DNA of 64,000 nt from Parachlamydiales bacterium (lineage in GTDB: Bacteria > Chlamydiota > Chlamydiia > Chlamydiales > JABDDJ01): positions 1 through 64,000 of the forward strand of contig JBAZCF010000007.1 in assembly GCA_041671045.1 (NCBI GenBank). The letters run 5' to 3'. Positions 19,134-28,813 of the stretch are shown here, piece by piece. Both the position numbers and the translations under genes were made by a program. The notes under the pieces are model-generated. The model was not told where the DNA came from, made no database searches, and saw nothing but the letters and a program-made list of their open reading frames with translations. The number at the start of each line of letters is the position of its first letter. Within the stretch, counting starts at the first letter, position 1.

Positions 19134-22100
19134 ATGCGCATTATTAATAATTATTATCATATCATCGGGCTTTTTCACTCGATCAATCCTTTTAAGAATA
19201 ATATGCTTGCTAAACTTGCAACCGATATTCTTTCACGTGCAGCTTTCTTACTATGCTCTCCTTATTTACTTATATCAAAGCGTGCAGGCTGGAGTTATAT
19301 CAAGAAAAACACTCCCCTTTCTATTAGATCCCGCTTGGTATTAGATAATGTTCCTCTCAGTATTATTGATAGGACTTTCGATAAGTTTTATGACTTCTAT
19401 AAAAAATGCCCGAAGGAAACGAAAAATATTGTTTACAATCTTTACGCAAAGAAAATATATTATTTTACATCCGAAGACATTGAATCGATATTAATACTAT
19501 TCACTACAATACCGGTTGAAAATCGCACTTTATACTTTAAGCATATTGATAAAGTTATTTATACAGGCAAAAGTCCTGGTAACGTTTTAATTATGTTAAA
19601 TTTCTATTCTAAATTTAATAATAACACTTATGCGCAAGTCAGTGAGTTTATTAAAGACATTTATTTACACTCTTCTCCTATAGATTTTCAGAAATTTTAC
19701 GATGACCATCTCGCCGCTCTTAATATAGCTGAAAGAGAAAAGTTATTATCCTACCTAACAATTTTCAAATTTTATTCTATCCAAAATTGCTATACATGGT
19801 TTGCTTCAATTTCCGGGATATCGGAAACCAATAAGCCCATTTATTTATCACAGCTTTCACGTCTGATGGGTTATATCGATTATAATTATAATACCAATAC
19901 CGTCAGAAAAATCCTTAGATTATTCTCTAAACTTCCTCTCATGAAAATTGAGGCTGTAATTGACTTTTTTTATAAAGCTAATCTTCTTAAGCATAATTCC
20001 TCTTCTTTAGATAGGTTTACTGCATTGGGATTTTTAGGAGAATTTTTACACCGTTTTTCAATGCAAGATTTGGAAGATCTATTAGAAATAGTGGATCTAA
20101 GACGCCCCTCCAACATGGATAATCTGAACCCCCTCCTTTCTTACGCCTGTAAACTTAATAAAGAACAATTTAATGCGCTGAAATCCCAGATGAATCTGAT
20201 TTCAACAAGCTATGGTTTAGAATATTTTAAAAATAATGGCGCTAGCATCCTACGAAATATTTGTAAGGTCATCAGACATCTTCATCCTAATGATATCCAT
20301 TCACAAAACTTAGAACTTCTCATTAGCTTTTCTCTAAACTCTAAAAATGAATACAATTTTAGAAAACTTGTGCAAATCGAGTTGTTATTCAACTGTTTGA
20401 CTTACGAAGAAAGGATTCCTGCTTTAAATTACGCTGTAAACAATATTTTAAGTGATGGTTCAGAAGCCCTTTGGATTTATGATGCTATTAAAAAGGAGCC
20501 TTTTAAATGTCCCACAGATAGACCTATCTTATTTGTGGACCATGACCCTAGCACCGAATTATATATTTGGGACATGCCAGACTCTACAAGAATCACATTT
20601 TTCTTTTTGAAATATGGGGAACTTAATAATAAATTATTTATTCCTCCCATAGATATAATAGAAGGAACCCAATTTGATATTCTTGATACACACTTGAATA
20701 TGGCAATTAACCGCTATCTTAGCAATACTGATAACTTAAAAAAATCGCATGAATATCTCACTCGTTTATTACAAAGTGACTTGCTACCCGGTCTTAAAAT
20801 TCAAGTTGTACAGCTTATCTTAAAAGAAGCTCGCATGCTGCAAATAGATGAAACGCATCCTTTATATTTGCTTGCCAGTGAAACACTTTCAAGCTGCAGT
20901 GATGAACACGAATTTTCCCCGAATAATCCCCATATACTTTACCAGCAGTTCCATAAACTTGCCGCCTCCGAATCCCTTATTGAGTATACACCTCCCCCAG
21001 AAAATGTGTTGGATCAGAGTGTAAGCTGGAATCTCGACACGTTGCGTAAAGAAGGCCGGCAAACATTTTGGGATAAATTGACACGTGAGGTTCTTCCAAA
21101 GGGAATTTCAATGGCAAGTATTACACCTCTCTTTGATAGTTTGAAATTAAGGATTGCGGGATTGCCTTCAGCTCAGAAAACAGAGATTCTATCTGTCATA
21201 CTTGTGGAAGAAACGTCCTCAATAAATTCAATCTACGACAATATCATCACAATGCCCTTCTTATCCCAAGTGTTAAATTCCCCCGACAATCCCAATGGGA
21301 CAATCTCACGGCAGCTATATATGGCGACAATGGCCATTCAAAACATTTTGGAAGCTCCTCATGATTTAGCTCCCGGGGAGTTGATCACTCCAAGGGAAGA
21401 AAAGCTTGTTTTATTTGCCCGAGCTATCGCGGAATGCAATACAGGTAAGAATGACGCCCTAATCGACTATTATAATAGAATGCCGGAAAACTTATGGAAA
21501 GGTTGCCGTGCGCATGAATTGCCTAAAAGTATTGGCAGGACCACTTGGAATGGTCTTTGGACTGAAGTGAAGACCTCCCTGAAATCAAAAGGCGATCAGA
21601 AGCATCTCCATAAAATACGTCAGATTGAAAGCCATGTTATCAACACTACATTCTTTCAAAATCTTCTGGCAATACCTCAAGATCCGCATGCAGAGATTTC
21701 ATACACCCAGTACCAGTTTTTGACTTTGCTTAAAGCCGTTTCAGATCTAAAATCGGAAAAACGCTCTGAGGCATTATTCAAACATTTAAAGGGTATTCAC
21801 AGATCTTCTAGAGGTATTCGTGAAGGAATTGAGCGACGCTATAATAAGTTGGGCAAAAGCTATATGCGTGCACATACTGTGACAAGCAATGCGGAATTCC
21901 AAAAAGTTTTCATCTACCAGAGCATCCAGGCGATGATGAAAACAGTTTTCAATAGCCCCGGTTTTTTTGAAAAACTTACCCACATAAAAGATTACACCCA
22001 GCTTTCGCATGCGGGCGACTTTTTTGCTAACCGCTTCCACATGCAGCTAGGTTATTCCCATGAGATCATTTTAGATCCTAGCACTCCGGTACTACCTCTC

Positions 22101-22361
22101 CAGCTTATAAATTATATGGACAGGCCAGGAGACTTCTTAGAGATGTTCTTCAAAGAATTTACCATCGAGTCAGTTATTAAACAGATTATTATTGATTCCA
22201 CAACTTCACTGCTAGATAACGTGCAACGTAATGACCTCCTCGAGTTGATTCCAAATGCTGAAGGTAGAATGACTTACGACGAGGACACCGGTCAGTCCGT
22301 GCTCACTGAACAAGGTGCGTTGGAATGCTTGACAGCCTTACAGCTTGTTAAAATTGCCTAA
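19134..22361 (+). CDS. large protein of unknown function
   Basis: About 1075 residues from the ATG at 19134; a GTG at 19116 would add six residues. I do not recognise a family. The sequence is mainly helical and rich in Leu, Ile, Lys, Asn and Tyr, with short hydrophobic patches near the N-terminus (for example AAFLLCSPYLLI) but no clean signal peptide. No catalytic motif stands out. The first part is more AT-rich than the housekeeping genes and there is no Shine-Dalgarno. It lies between the giant DUF3638-like gene and a decaying gene. This suggests an accessory cluster of large, possibly host-facing proteins. Confidence 0.7.
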   Translation: MRIINNYYHIIGLFHSINPFKNNMLAKLATDILSRAAFLLCSPYLLISKRAGWSYIKKNTPLSIRSRLVLDNVPLSIIDRTFDKFYDFYKKCPKETKNIVYNLYAKKIYYFTSEDIESILILFTTIPVENRTLYFKHIDKVIYTGKSPGNVLIMLNFYSKFNNNTYAQVSEFIKDIYLHSSPIDFQKFYDDHLAALNIAEREKLLSYLTIFKFYSIQNCYTWFASISGISETNKPIYLSQLSRLMGYIDYNYNTNTVRKILRLFSKLPLMKIEAVIDFFYKANLLKHNSSSLDRFTALGFLGEFLHRFSMQDLEDLLEIVDLRRPSNMDNLNPLLSYACKLNKEQFNALKSQMNLISTSYGLEYFKNNGASILRNICKVIRHLHPNDIHSQNLELLISFSLNSKNEYNFRKLVQIELLFNCLTYEERIPALNYAVNNILSDGSEALWIYDAIKKEPFKCPTDRPILFVDHDPSTELYIWDMPDSTRITFFFLKYGELNNKLFIPPIDIIEGTQFDILDTHLNMAINRYLSNTDNLKKSHEYLTRLLQSDLLPGLKIQVVQLILKEARMLQIDETHPLYLLASETLSSCSDEHEFSPNNPHILYQQFHKLAASESLIEYTPPPENVLDQSVSWNLDTLRKEGRQTFWDKLTREVLPKGISMASITPLFDSLKLRIAGLPSAQKTEILSVILVEETSSINSIYDNIITMPFLSQVLNSPDNPNGTISRQLYMATMAIQNILEAPHDLAPGELITPREEKLVLFARAIAECNTGKNDALIDYYNRMPENLWKGCRAHELPKSIGRTTWNGLWTEVKTSLKSKGDQKHLHKIRQIESHVINTTFFQNLLAIPQDPHAEISYTQYQFLTLLKAVSDLKSEKRSEALFKHLKGIHRSSRGIREGIERRYNKLGKSYMRAHTVTSNAEFQKVFIYQSIQAMMKTVFNSPGFFEKLTHIKDYTQLSHAGDFFANRFHMQLGYSHEIILDPSTPVLPLQLINYMDRPGDFLEMFFKEFTIESVIKQIIIDSTTSLLDNVQRNDLLELIPNAEGRMTYDEDTGQSVLTEQGALECLTALQLVKIA

Positions 22362-22551
22362 AAAATCGTTTCTCACACTCCTATACCAGGACGTGGTTAG
22401 TGTGCTGTGATATTGTATGAAGGCTACCATAAAAAACACAATTCTTATTTGGCACGGATACGGTCCTTACATTTTTTTATGTCATAGCTTACTAGTTGTT
22501 CGTCATTGACACTTTTTGATAAACTCCCCATTCACACTTTAGGGTATTAAA

Positions 22552-23527
22552 ATGTCTGCCATCAAGCCTTCAACGAGTGATACAGGTTCGTCCGTGCCGG
22601 CTGTCTTTCTAAGCCATTCAAAAAAACTATTTGAAAATATCTTCAGGATGACTCATTAGGATATAAAGAGATCCTCACTACAAAAAGAATCGATCTCTTT
22701 CAAGAAACGAAGAGCAGTATAAAGATCATCTATAACATCGCAATGACTCTTTTCCCCAGATTACAGCAATTTCCAAAACTAAGAGTCTATCACTCTGAGC
22801 TGCAAATCATCCTACTCCATTCGCGCGGAGAGATCATACCCGAACTGAATGGTTTATCCTTAGAACAAAAAAAGAATATCATTAGGGTGTCTGTAAGACT
22901 TGGATATATTTGGAGAGAGGAATTAGCCGCTTTATTAAATAATGCAGAACCCTACACACCCCCTATTTTCCTGCAGGATGGAATTACCCGGAAGAATTTC
23001 GGACATGTACGAGCATCGATGATGTGTTAAGCAAACTCATGGAAATCAATAGTATTCGTTACTACTTTTCGTTTCTGGATGCCGTCATGGCTGATCCAAG
23101 CTGGTATCAGCTAAGACGTGGAAAAATATTATGGGCGTTAAAAATGGTCAATCCTTTAAAGCATTTTTCCCATTTGCACATCATCATTGATCATCATGAT
23201 ACTGATACACTATATAGTACGGTGTGTGCTAATACCGATTTTGAGAATCTTTTCCTCTATATGATGGAGAACTCTTTTCATCGGTCTTTAGAGGGCCATT
23301 TAGTAAAGCCATTAAAAGTGGAATTAAAAATCAGAAGCAGCCACCTTCACACTCTTAGGCCTTTATCCAATCCCAGGAATGAAATAAAAAAAGCTCTAAA
23401 GTGCATAGAGAGAGTAAAAACATCCAAGCATTTTAAACATCCTGAGTGCCGTAAGCGGATTGAAGTTTTCGAAGCTTATGTCCAAGAAAATTTCCTCAGT
23501 ACGGCTAGCTACAAGTTGAAAGTGTAA
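22552..23527 (+). pseudogene. frameshifted remnant of an unknown gene (about 325 codons)
   Basis: Three reading-frame pieces join if one base is restored at each of two places. The first runs from ATG 22552 (MSAIKPSTSDTGSS...) and stops at 22657. The second is open from about 22635 (QDDSLGYKEILTTKRIDLF...) to 23030. The third is open from about 22970 (YPEEFRTCTSIDDVLSKLM...) to 23527. Each jump is to the minus-one frame, consistent with single-base deletions near 22644 and 22970. The second and third pieces read as convincing protein before their first ATG or GTG, which argues for one broken gene, not three small ones. TTGACA at 22506-22511 could be its -35. No family is recognised. Sequencing error at both sites is the alternative. 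Confidence 0.6.
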
Positions 23528-23549
23528 GTTCGTAATAAACGATATCCTA

Positions 23550-26108
23550 TTATATATAGCGTTTGAAAAGCTGCAGTAGCTTAGCTAATACCTGTTTATT
23601 TATTTCAACATCCGGTCCAAACATTATTCCGGTAGTATCTTGTTCAATAGTTAGGATACCCGTGGGTGGATTATTATTGGGGAACAGCTGCCATTTAAAA
23701 GGAATGATCGCATGGATGGCAAATCGGTTGAAACCTCTCGTTTTAGGATCCATCAGAATGGCGTATTTTGTTTGTGTCACAGAGGATGTATCTCCGACTA
23801 TATGAATTTCTAAACTTATGCCCTTAAGTTGTCCGTGGTAATGTTCCTTTGAAGTCCCTTCATAGATATTAATAGTATCCAAAGACGTTCTTATCAGTTG
23901 ATCTGCAGGCATCCACGCATTGTTGGTACACCCACGGGCTATTTCTTCACACGGCAGATGTAGATTGCTATTGTATTGATCTCTTTCAGGTGAGCTTTTC
24001 CACTTTTTCCAGTCTTCTAGAAGAGGTTGAATCTCTTTTAGGATATGTTCATGACTTACAGGAGAAGAGGTATGCTTTGAAATTTCTAAAAGAAATTGAG
24101 ATAATGTCTCTTCGATTGAAGTATGCTCCCTGGGATTAGCATGTGAGTGGTATTGTGTTTGGTTTATTTTGATGTATACGGGTATGAGCTTATTATCTGG
24201 AAAAAGCGACCGTATTATTTCAATTAAAGGTATAGTGGAAATAATTCTTGGGCTTGCATTAGCGTCAACAGGAACATCAATCCCATAAAGATTATTCATA
24301 TCTTCAGGAATTTGTTTCCAATCTCGTTTAAATTTGTAAATTTTTTCTAATTGTTTATGCAAACTTAAAATAGGATGTTTTTTCTGAATATCTGCTAACT
24401 TATCTGCTAAAGCTGTTTGCTTAAGAAATTGGGCTATTTGATCACTCTCAGATAAATTTTGGTCAGTCTTTTTTCTGCGCGGGGAATGCACTCCTGAAAT
24501 AGGTTCCGATACCTGTTGGGAAGAGCTCTCCACAGTGCCTTTGGCTAGTGTAAATGATGCATTTTGACCCACATTCCTGTTATGTTCCAGTAAACTTAAG
24601 CAGTATGTTTGAATGAGTTCTATGAGAATCTGTTTATTGTCACGTAAGCTCGTTTCAAAGGCTTCTTTGCCTATTTTTAGAAGTTCAGTTCCATTTTCTA
24701 AAATTTCAATGGTCGCTGAACGCGTTTGCCCGTCAATTAAAGCTATGTCTCCAAAGAAATCTCCGGCGGATTTAAAAGCTTTTATGACTTTCTGAACCTT
24801 TATTTCCTCTTTTCCATTTGCTGATCTGGACTTTTCTTTTATTTCCACTATGACAGCTGCCAGCCCTTTGGTGATGATATACATTGCATCCCCAGGATCC
24901 CCTTGCTTAAATAGTATTTCCTTTGCATGGCGAATATGTTTTTCGGCTGCAAAAAACAAATCCACTTTTCCCATAAATGAGATCTTTTCAAATAGTTTTA
25001 TAAAATTGAAAATTTCCATTTGTTTGAGCATTAAGAGAACTTCTTTAAGTTGGGAAGTCCAATCAGGAATATCCGTTCTATTCCGCAATTGATAAAGGAA
25101 TAAAGAAAGCTGAAAATGGAAGTATGTTTCTTTTTGGGCGGTATCTTTTAAATTAGGTTGATAAAAATGTTTGCAAACGACTTTTACGATATCAAAATAG
25201 GGATGTAAAGAAGGATGCTGGACACAGATAAATAATAGCTTGGCAGCTATAGTACCATCCAGATGATGTGGATGGGAAAGAATTTTGTGAAATTGTTGTA
25301 GCAGGATTATTTCGAAGACGCTGATTTCTTGTTTTTGTTCGGGATGGACTTCTTGTAAAGTCCGTAGGTAAATAACAAGTTCAAGCAATGATTCGCATTT
25401 GGCGTGTATAGAGGGATTTAATAATTTGGGGAAGACTTCATAAATGTAATCCTTTGGTTCAACGGATAAGATATCTTTAGGCTGGTATTTTTTCACTTGA
25501 TCTATGATATCGTCATACAATTCTTGCTCTTTTAATACAGAGAATTGAAGAGAGGTTTTTCTCTCTAGCGGTGAGACGGCTTTAGCTTCAACATTCATCT
25601 CATTACACAAACGGACAGCGTCTGAAATACGAATAAAGAAATCTTTTAAGACGTTAAAATGTTTATATATAACCTTTCGGAAAGTACTGCCCGGTATTTT
25701 TAGTAAAACGGTTTTCCCTTTTCCAAATGCTTTTACAGAAAGAGTGCGAATGCCTTCTGTAAAGAAAGCTAATTCACCGAAAAGGCTATTCTCTTTAAAG
25801 AGTATTTGTAACTTATCATTATAAGCCACAACGGCCCCCTTATCGACTATGTAGGCAGAATCCGCTTTGTCTCCTGCATTAAATAATTGGGGTTTTGACT
25901 CTTCTAATGTTACAAATTCGCAATGACGGGCGATTTTCTTAGTATTTTTAGTATCTAAGTTTTTGAAAATACATGATTCACATAAGAGGTTAAATTCTTC
26001 AATTCGACTGGCAAAGATATTAAGCAGACTCGAGGACTTTCTTGGTGCTGCCGTTTCACTGGTTAAAGATATCGCTGGGAGTCCTATTAAGGATGTTGAA
26101 GTTGCCAT
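23550..26108 (-). CDS. protein with two cyclic-nucleotide-binding domains
   Basis: 852 residues, with two cNMP-binding (CAP-family) domains. The first spans about 48-165 with cassette FGELA (110-114) and R121. The second spans about 385-500 with FGDIA and the R of QTRSATI, where Asp replaces the usual ribose-binding Glu. The linker is helical and charged. Residues about 500-852 are unrecognised and end in a compact beta-rich segment (KYAILMDPKTRGFNRFAIHAI). There is no helix-turn-helix, so it does not look like a Crp-type regulator. It lies 184 bases downstream of a gene for a receiver-adenylate cyclase on the same strand and is a natural candidate reader of its cAMP. The AT-rich gap may hold its own promoter. 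Confidence 0.85.
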   Translation of the reverse strand: MATSTSLIGLPAISLTSETAAPRKSSSLLNIFASRIEEFNLLCESCIFKNLDTKNTKKIARHCEFVTLEESKPQLFNAGDKADSAYIVDKGAVVAYNDKLQILFKENSLFGELAFFTEGIRTLSVKAFGKGKTVLLKIPGSTFRKVIYKHFNVLKDFFIRISDAVRLCNEMNVEAKAVSPLERKTSLQFSVLKEQELYDDIIDQVKKYQPKDILSVEPKDYIYEVFPKLLNPSIHAKCESLLELVIYLRTLQEVHPEQKQEISVFEIILLQQFHKILSHPHHLDGTIAAKLLFICVQHPSLHPYFDIVKVVCKHFYQPNLKDTAQKETYFHFQLSLFLYQLRNRTDIPDWTSQLKEVLLMLKQMEIFNFIKLFEKISFMGKVDLFFAAEKHIRHAKEILFKQGDPGDAMYIITKGLAAVIVEIKEKSRSANGKEEIKVQKVIKAFKSAGDFFGDIALIDGQTRSATIEILENGTELLKIGKEAFETSLRDNKQILIELIQTYCLSLLEHNRNVGQNASFTLAKGTVESSSQQVSEPISGVHSPRRKKTDQNLSESDQIAQFLKQTALADKLADIQKKHPILSLHKQLEKIYKFKRDWKQIPEDMNNLYGIDVPVDANASPRIISTIPLIEIIRSLFPDNKLIPVYIKINQTQYHSHANPREHTSIEETLSQFLLEISKHTSSPVSHEHILKEIQPLLEDWKKWKSSPERDQYNSNLHLPCEEIARGCTNNAWMPADQLIRTSLDTINIYEGTSKEHYHGQLKGISLEIHIVGDTSSVTQTKYAILMDPKTRGFNRFAIHAIIPFKWQLFPNNNPPTGILTIEQDTTGIMFGPDVEINKQVLAKLLQLFKRYI

Positions 26109-26292
26109 AAGTGTAATACAACGTAATGATTACGCTGCCCTCTTAAATGTTGCTATATTTGTTTTTATTTACTCTATTTCGAACTTACGTCACATTTCAA
26201 GTTATGAAAAATTTGAGTTCTAAATTCATTTATAAAGCCTTAAAATTTTTTAGCCATATTATTATAATTTGTATTGATACTTATTTCTGTGC

Positions 26293-27843
26293 TTACTTAT
26301 TTTCTAATATGCGTACATGCGACCAGTCATTCTCTACAGGTCCATTCATACACTGAATGCATCTCTCTTTGAAAATAGCCGCCGTAATATCATCATGATT
26401 TATCTCTAAAACTTTTTGAAAAGCATGTAAAGCCTCAGAGAATTTTTTTTCTCTAAACAGCAGAAGTCCTTCTCCAAAATCTTTCATTGTTTTTTTGCAA
26501 AGCTCTTTGGAAGCTTGGCATTCTCCGTCGAAAACCTGGTAGACAATGACGTTCTTATTTCTACCTTTGACCTTAACAGTATCCATAAGACGAATTGTAT
26601 ATTGTGAGGGATTGGTTAAATTATGGTAGATGTTTTCACTGATGAGGAGGGATGCGCCGTACATTTTTGTCATGCCTTCAATACGTGAGGCCACATTGAC
26701 AGCATCGGAGACTACGGTTTGTTCCATACGGTTTTTTGTTCCTACCGTGCCTACCATCATCTCGCCTTTATCTATGCCAATCCCTACTCTGATGGGAGGT
26801 TTATCTTCTCCCAAACGTTGGTAGCTATATGCTTCAATATTTTTCAAAAGGGCGATGGCTGCATCCAAGGCGTCATTAGCATTCGTATGAAAAAGGGCCA
26901 TTAGGCCATCCCCAAGGTATTTATTGATAATCCCATTCCGTTCAAGAATAGGATTTTGCATGAGCTCTAGCAGGTGGTTGATCAGCTGCATGTTTTCTTC
27001 GGAAGAAAGGTTTTCAGCAATCGTGCTGTAGCCTCTAACATCGACGAAGAGAACGATCATATCCTTTAGGACTTGGTCACCTACTTTGACTTCTAAGATA
27101 CTATCTTTATTAAGGAGTTTTAAGATGTCATAGGGAATGAATTTTTGATAAGCTTCGTTCAGAGCCACAGTGTAGTCATTCAGCTGATGTAATTCATCCG
27201 TCCGTAAAAGAAGTTCTGAGTTCTTCCTGGCCATGTTAGTGTTGTAAACAAGCCCGATAAGAATCACCAATATAAAGAGCCCTGCTAAGGATAAGAGCTT
27301 TAATCGGAAGTAATTATCCAGTTTCTTTTTTTGTTGCTGGTTTTCTTCGATCAAAAGGTCTTTTCTTTTATTCTGCTCTTCAATGTGGTCTATGAGGCAT
27401 TCTTTTTCCCTTAATAGAAGGGAAAGCTCATTTGTTTGTTTAGATAATTCGTATTTCTGCTGATAGATGTTCACAAAGACAGCGACTTTGCTTTTTAGGA
27501 CATTCACATCGAAAGGTTTGAAAATATAGTCGACCCCCCCAGCCTGATAACCGCGGAAAATGAAGTTTTTATCTTGGTCGAAAGCCGTAACAAAGATGAT
27601 GGGGATATACCGCGTTTCTTCGTGCTCGCGCATAAGTTCTGCGACTTCAAAGCCGTCCATGTAAGGCATTTGCACATCGAGCAAAACGACGGCAATTTTA
27701 TGCTGAATCAGCTGTGTCAGGGCTTCATTCCCATTCGTAGCGGTGATAATGGTTACATCAAGAGATTCCAATGCCGTTTTCATTACAAAGATATTGGCGG
27801 GGGTATCGTCTACAATTAATACTTGAGCCCTATCGATAGCCAT
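26293..27843 (-). CDS. response receiver-adenylate cyclase (class III)
   Basis: 516 residues: a receiver domain (about 6-125; phospho-acceptor D56, T86, K109), a coiled coil (about 128-180), one strongly hydrophobic segment (about 184-203), a second short helix, a class III nucleotide cyclase (about 260-440) and a helical TPR-like tail. The cyclase keeps metal ligands D268 and D312, K308, and transition-state residues N383 and R387, so it should make cAMP (possibly cGMP). It starts 2 bases after the lone receiver gene and closes the operon. A single membrane span would put receiver and cyclase on opposite sides of the membrane, so that segment needs checking. Confidence 0.92.
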   Translation of the reverse strand: MAIDRAQVLIVDDTPANIFVMKTALESLDVTIITATNGNEALTQLIQHKIAVVLLDVQMPYMDGFEVAELMREHEETRYIPIIFVTAFDQDKNFIFRGYQAGGVDYIFKPFDVNVLKSKVAVFVNIYQQKYELSKQTNELSLLLREKECLIDHIEEQNKRKDLLIEENQQQKKKLDNYFRLKLLSLAGLFILVILIGLVYNTNMARKNSELLLRTDELHQLNDYTVALNEAYQKFIPYDILKLLNKDSILEVKVGDQVLKDMIVLFVDVRGYSTIAENLSSEENMQLINHLLELMQNPILERNGIINKYLGDGLMALFHTNANDALDAAIALLKNIEAYSYQRLGEDKPPIRVGIGIDKGEMMVGTVGTKNRMEQTVVSDAVNVASRIEGMTKMYGASLLISENIYHNLTNPSQYTIRLMDTVKVKGRNKNVIVYQVFDGECQASKELCKKTMKDFGEGLLLFREKKFSEALHAFQKVLEINHDDITAAIFKERCIQCMNGPVENDWSHVRILENK

Positions 27844-27845
27844 AA

Positions 27846-28226
27846 TTAACTCAGTATTGAGGTGATTTTATTAATAAGGTTTTCAGAATCAAAGGGTTTA
27901 TAAATGAACTGAGGACTATTGATAGTGTATATACTCAGTGAGTTTTCCTCGTGGCTATCTGCGGCGGTCATAAAAATAATAGGCACCGAAGAATACCCTG
28001 GAAGTACTTGAATAGCTTGAGCAGCCTCATAACCATTCATACCCGGCATTTTCACATCCATTAATATCAATGCGAAGGACTGTTGAGCTACCAAATTTAG
28101 AGCCTCTTGCCCTGAAAAAGCTTTAGTGATCTGAAAAGGGAGTTTTTTTAAGACGCTGGCTACTGCTAGATGGTTAGGATAGTGATCATCCACGACAAGA
28201 ATGTGGCGCAGGGATGTTTCTGACAT
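27846..28226 (-). CDS. single-domain response regulator (CheY-like receiver)
   Basis: 126 residues forming one receiver domain, with acidic pair D13-D14, phospho-acceptor D57 (LILMDVKMPGMNG), T-A switch region MTAAD and lysine in YKPFD. It has no output domain, so it may relay phosphate or act by docking. Its start overlaps the cheB stop (ATGA) and the cyclase gene follows at once, so it belongs to the same operon. Confidence 0.93.
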   Translation of the reverse strand: MSETSLRHILVVDDHYPNHLAVASVLKKLPFQITKAFSGQEALNLVAQQSFALILMDVKMPGMNGYEAAQAIQVLPGYSSVPIIFMTAADSHEENSLSIYTINSPQFIYKPFDSENLINKITSILS

Positions 28227-28807
28227 TAGTCTTTTCCTTGCTTTAAGAGTTGGGTTATTTTAACAGACATTTCACTTGAGTTCAGAATAAGAGTGGAAGG
28301 AGTTCTCTTGATAGCTGAAGAAGGCATTAATTGAAATTTAGCAGTTTGAGGATCTTCCACAATCGTAATCCCTTTTCTATTCATAATATCAGCTATCCCC
28401 TCGCTCCCGTCGGTGTTGGCACCGCTCAATAGTATACCGATGAGTTGTTCCCTATATGCCTCTGCAGCTGAGGAGAAAAGAACGTCAATGGATGGACGAG
28501 AAAAGCACACTTTTTCTTCTGAAGAGTAGCTGAAAGTATAGTCTTCTTCCACTAGCAGGTGATAGCCCGGAGGAGCGATATAGATTACACCCGGCACGAC
28601 ATATTCTTTCTCTACAGGCTCACGCACGGCCAACGAGGTGAATCTTTTAATGAGTGATGCAAAGTATTTCCCACCTTCCTGACCGACATGCAAAACGACA
28701 ATAATCGGAAGCGAAAAATCTTTTGGAAGAGTCTTGATAATATTTTCCAAGCTCTCGAAACCTCCGGCAGAGCCCCCACAGACAATTGCTTTAAATTTTT
28801 CTTTCAT
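28226..28807 (-). CDS. cheB: stand-alone CheB-type methylesterase domain
   Basis: 193 residues equal to the catalytic domain of chemotaxis methylesterase/deamidase CheB. The triad is visible: S13 in GGSAGG, H40 in VVLHV, and D133 in GANTDGSEG. There is no attached receiver, unlike classical CheB, so control by phosphorylation would have to come from a separate receiver. CheR precedes it by 6 bases. No chemoreceptor, CheA or CheW gene occurs in the window, so the methylated substrate is unknown. The symbol denotes the family, not a proven role in chemotaxis. Confidence 0.9.
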   Translation of the reverse strand: MKEKFKAIVCGGSAGGFESLENIIKTLPKDFSLPIIVVLHVGQEGGKYFASLIKRFTSLAVREPVEKEYVVPGVIYIAPPGYHLLVEEDYTFSYSSEEKVCFSRPSIDVLFSSAAEAYREQLIGILLSGANTDGSEGIADIMNRKGITIVEDPQTAKFQLMPSSAIKRTPSTLILNSSEMSVKITQLLKQGKD

Positions 28808-28813
28808 TTTAGC

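Noticed and set aside
22362..22551. A promoter or small RNA between the 1075-residue gene and the broken gene
   Set aside because: A TTGACA hexamer exists at 22506 but no convincing -10 at the right distance, and no stable fold stands out.
26160..26215. TGTGA-like half-site upstream of the cNMP-binding gene that could be a Crp operator
   Set aside because: Only one half of the TGTGA-N6-TCACA palindrome is present, and the region is very AT-rich, so chance occurrence is likely.
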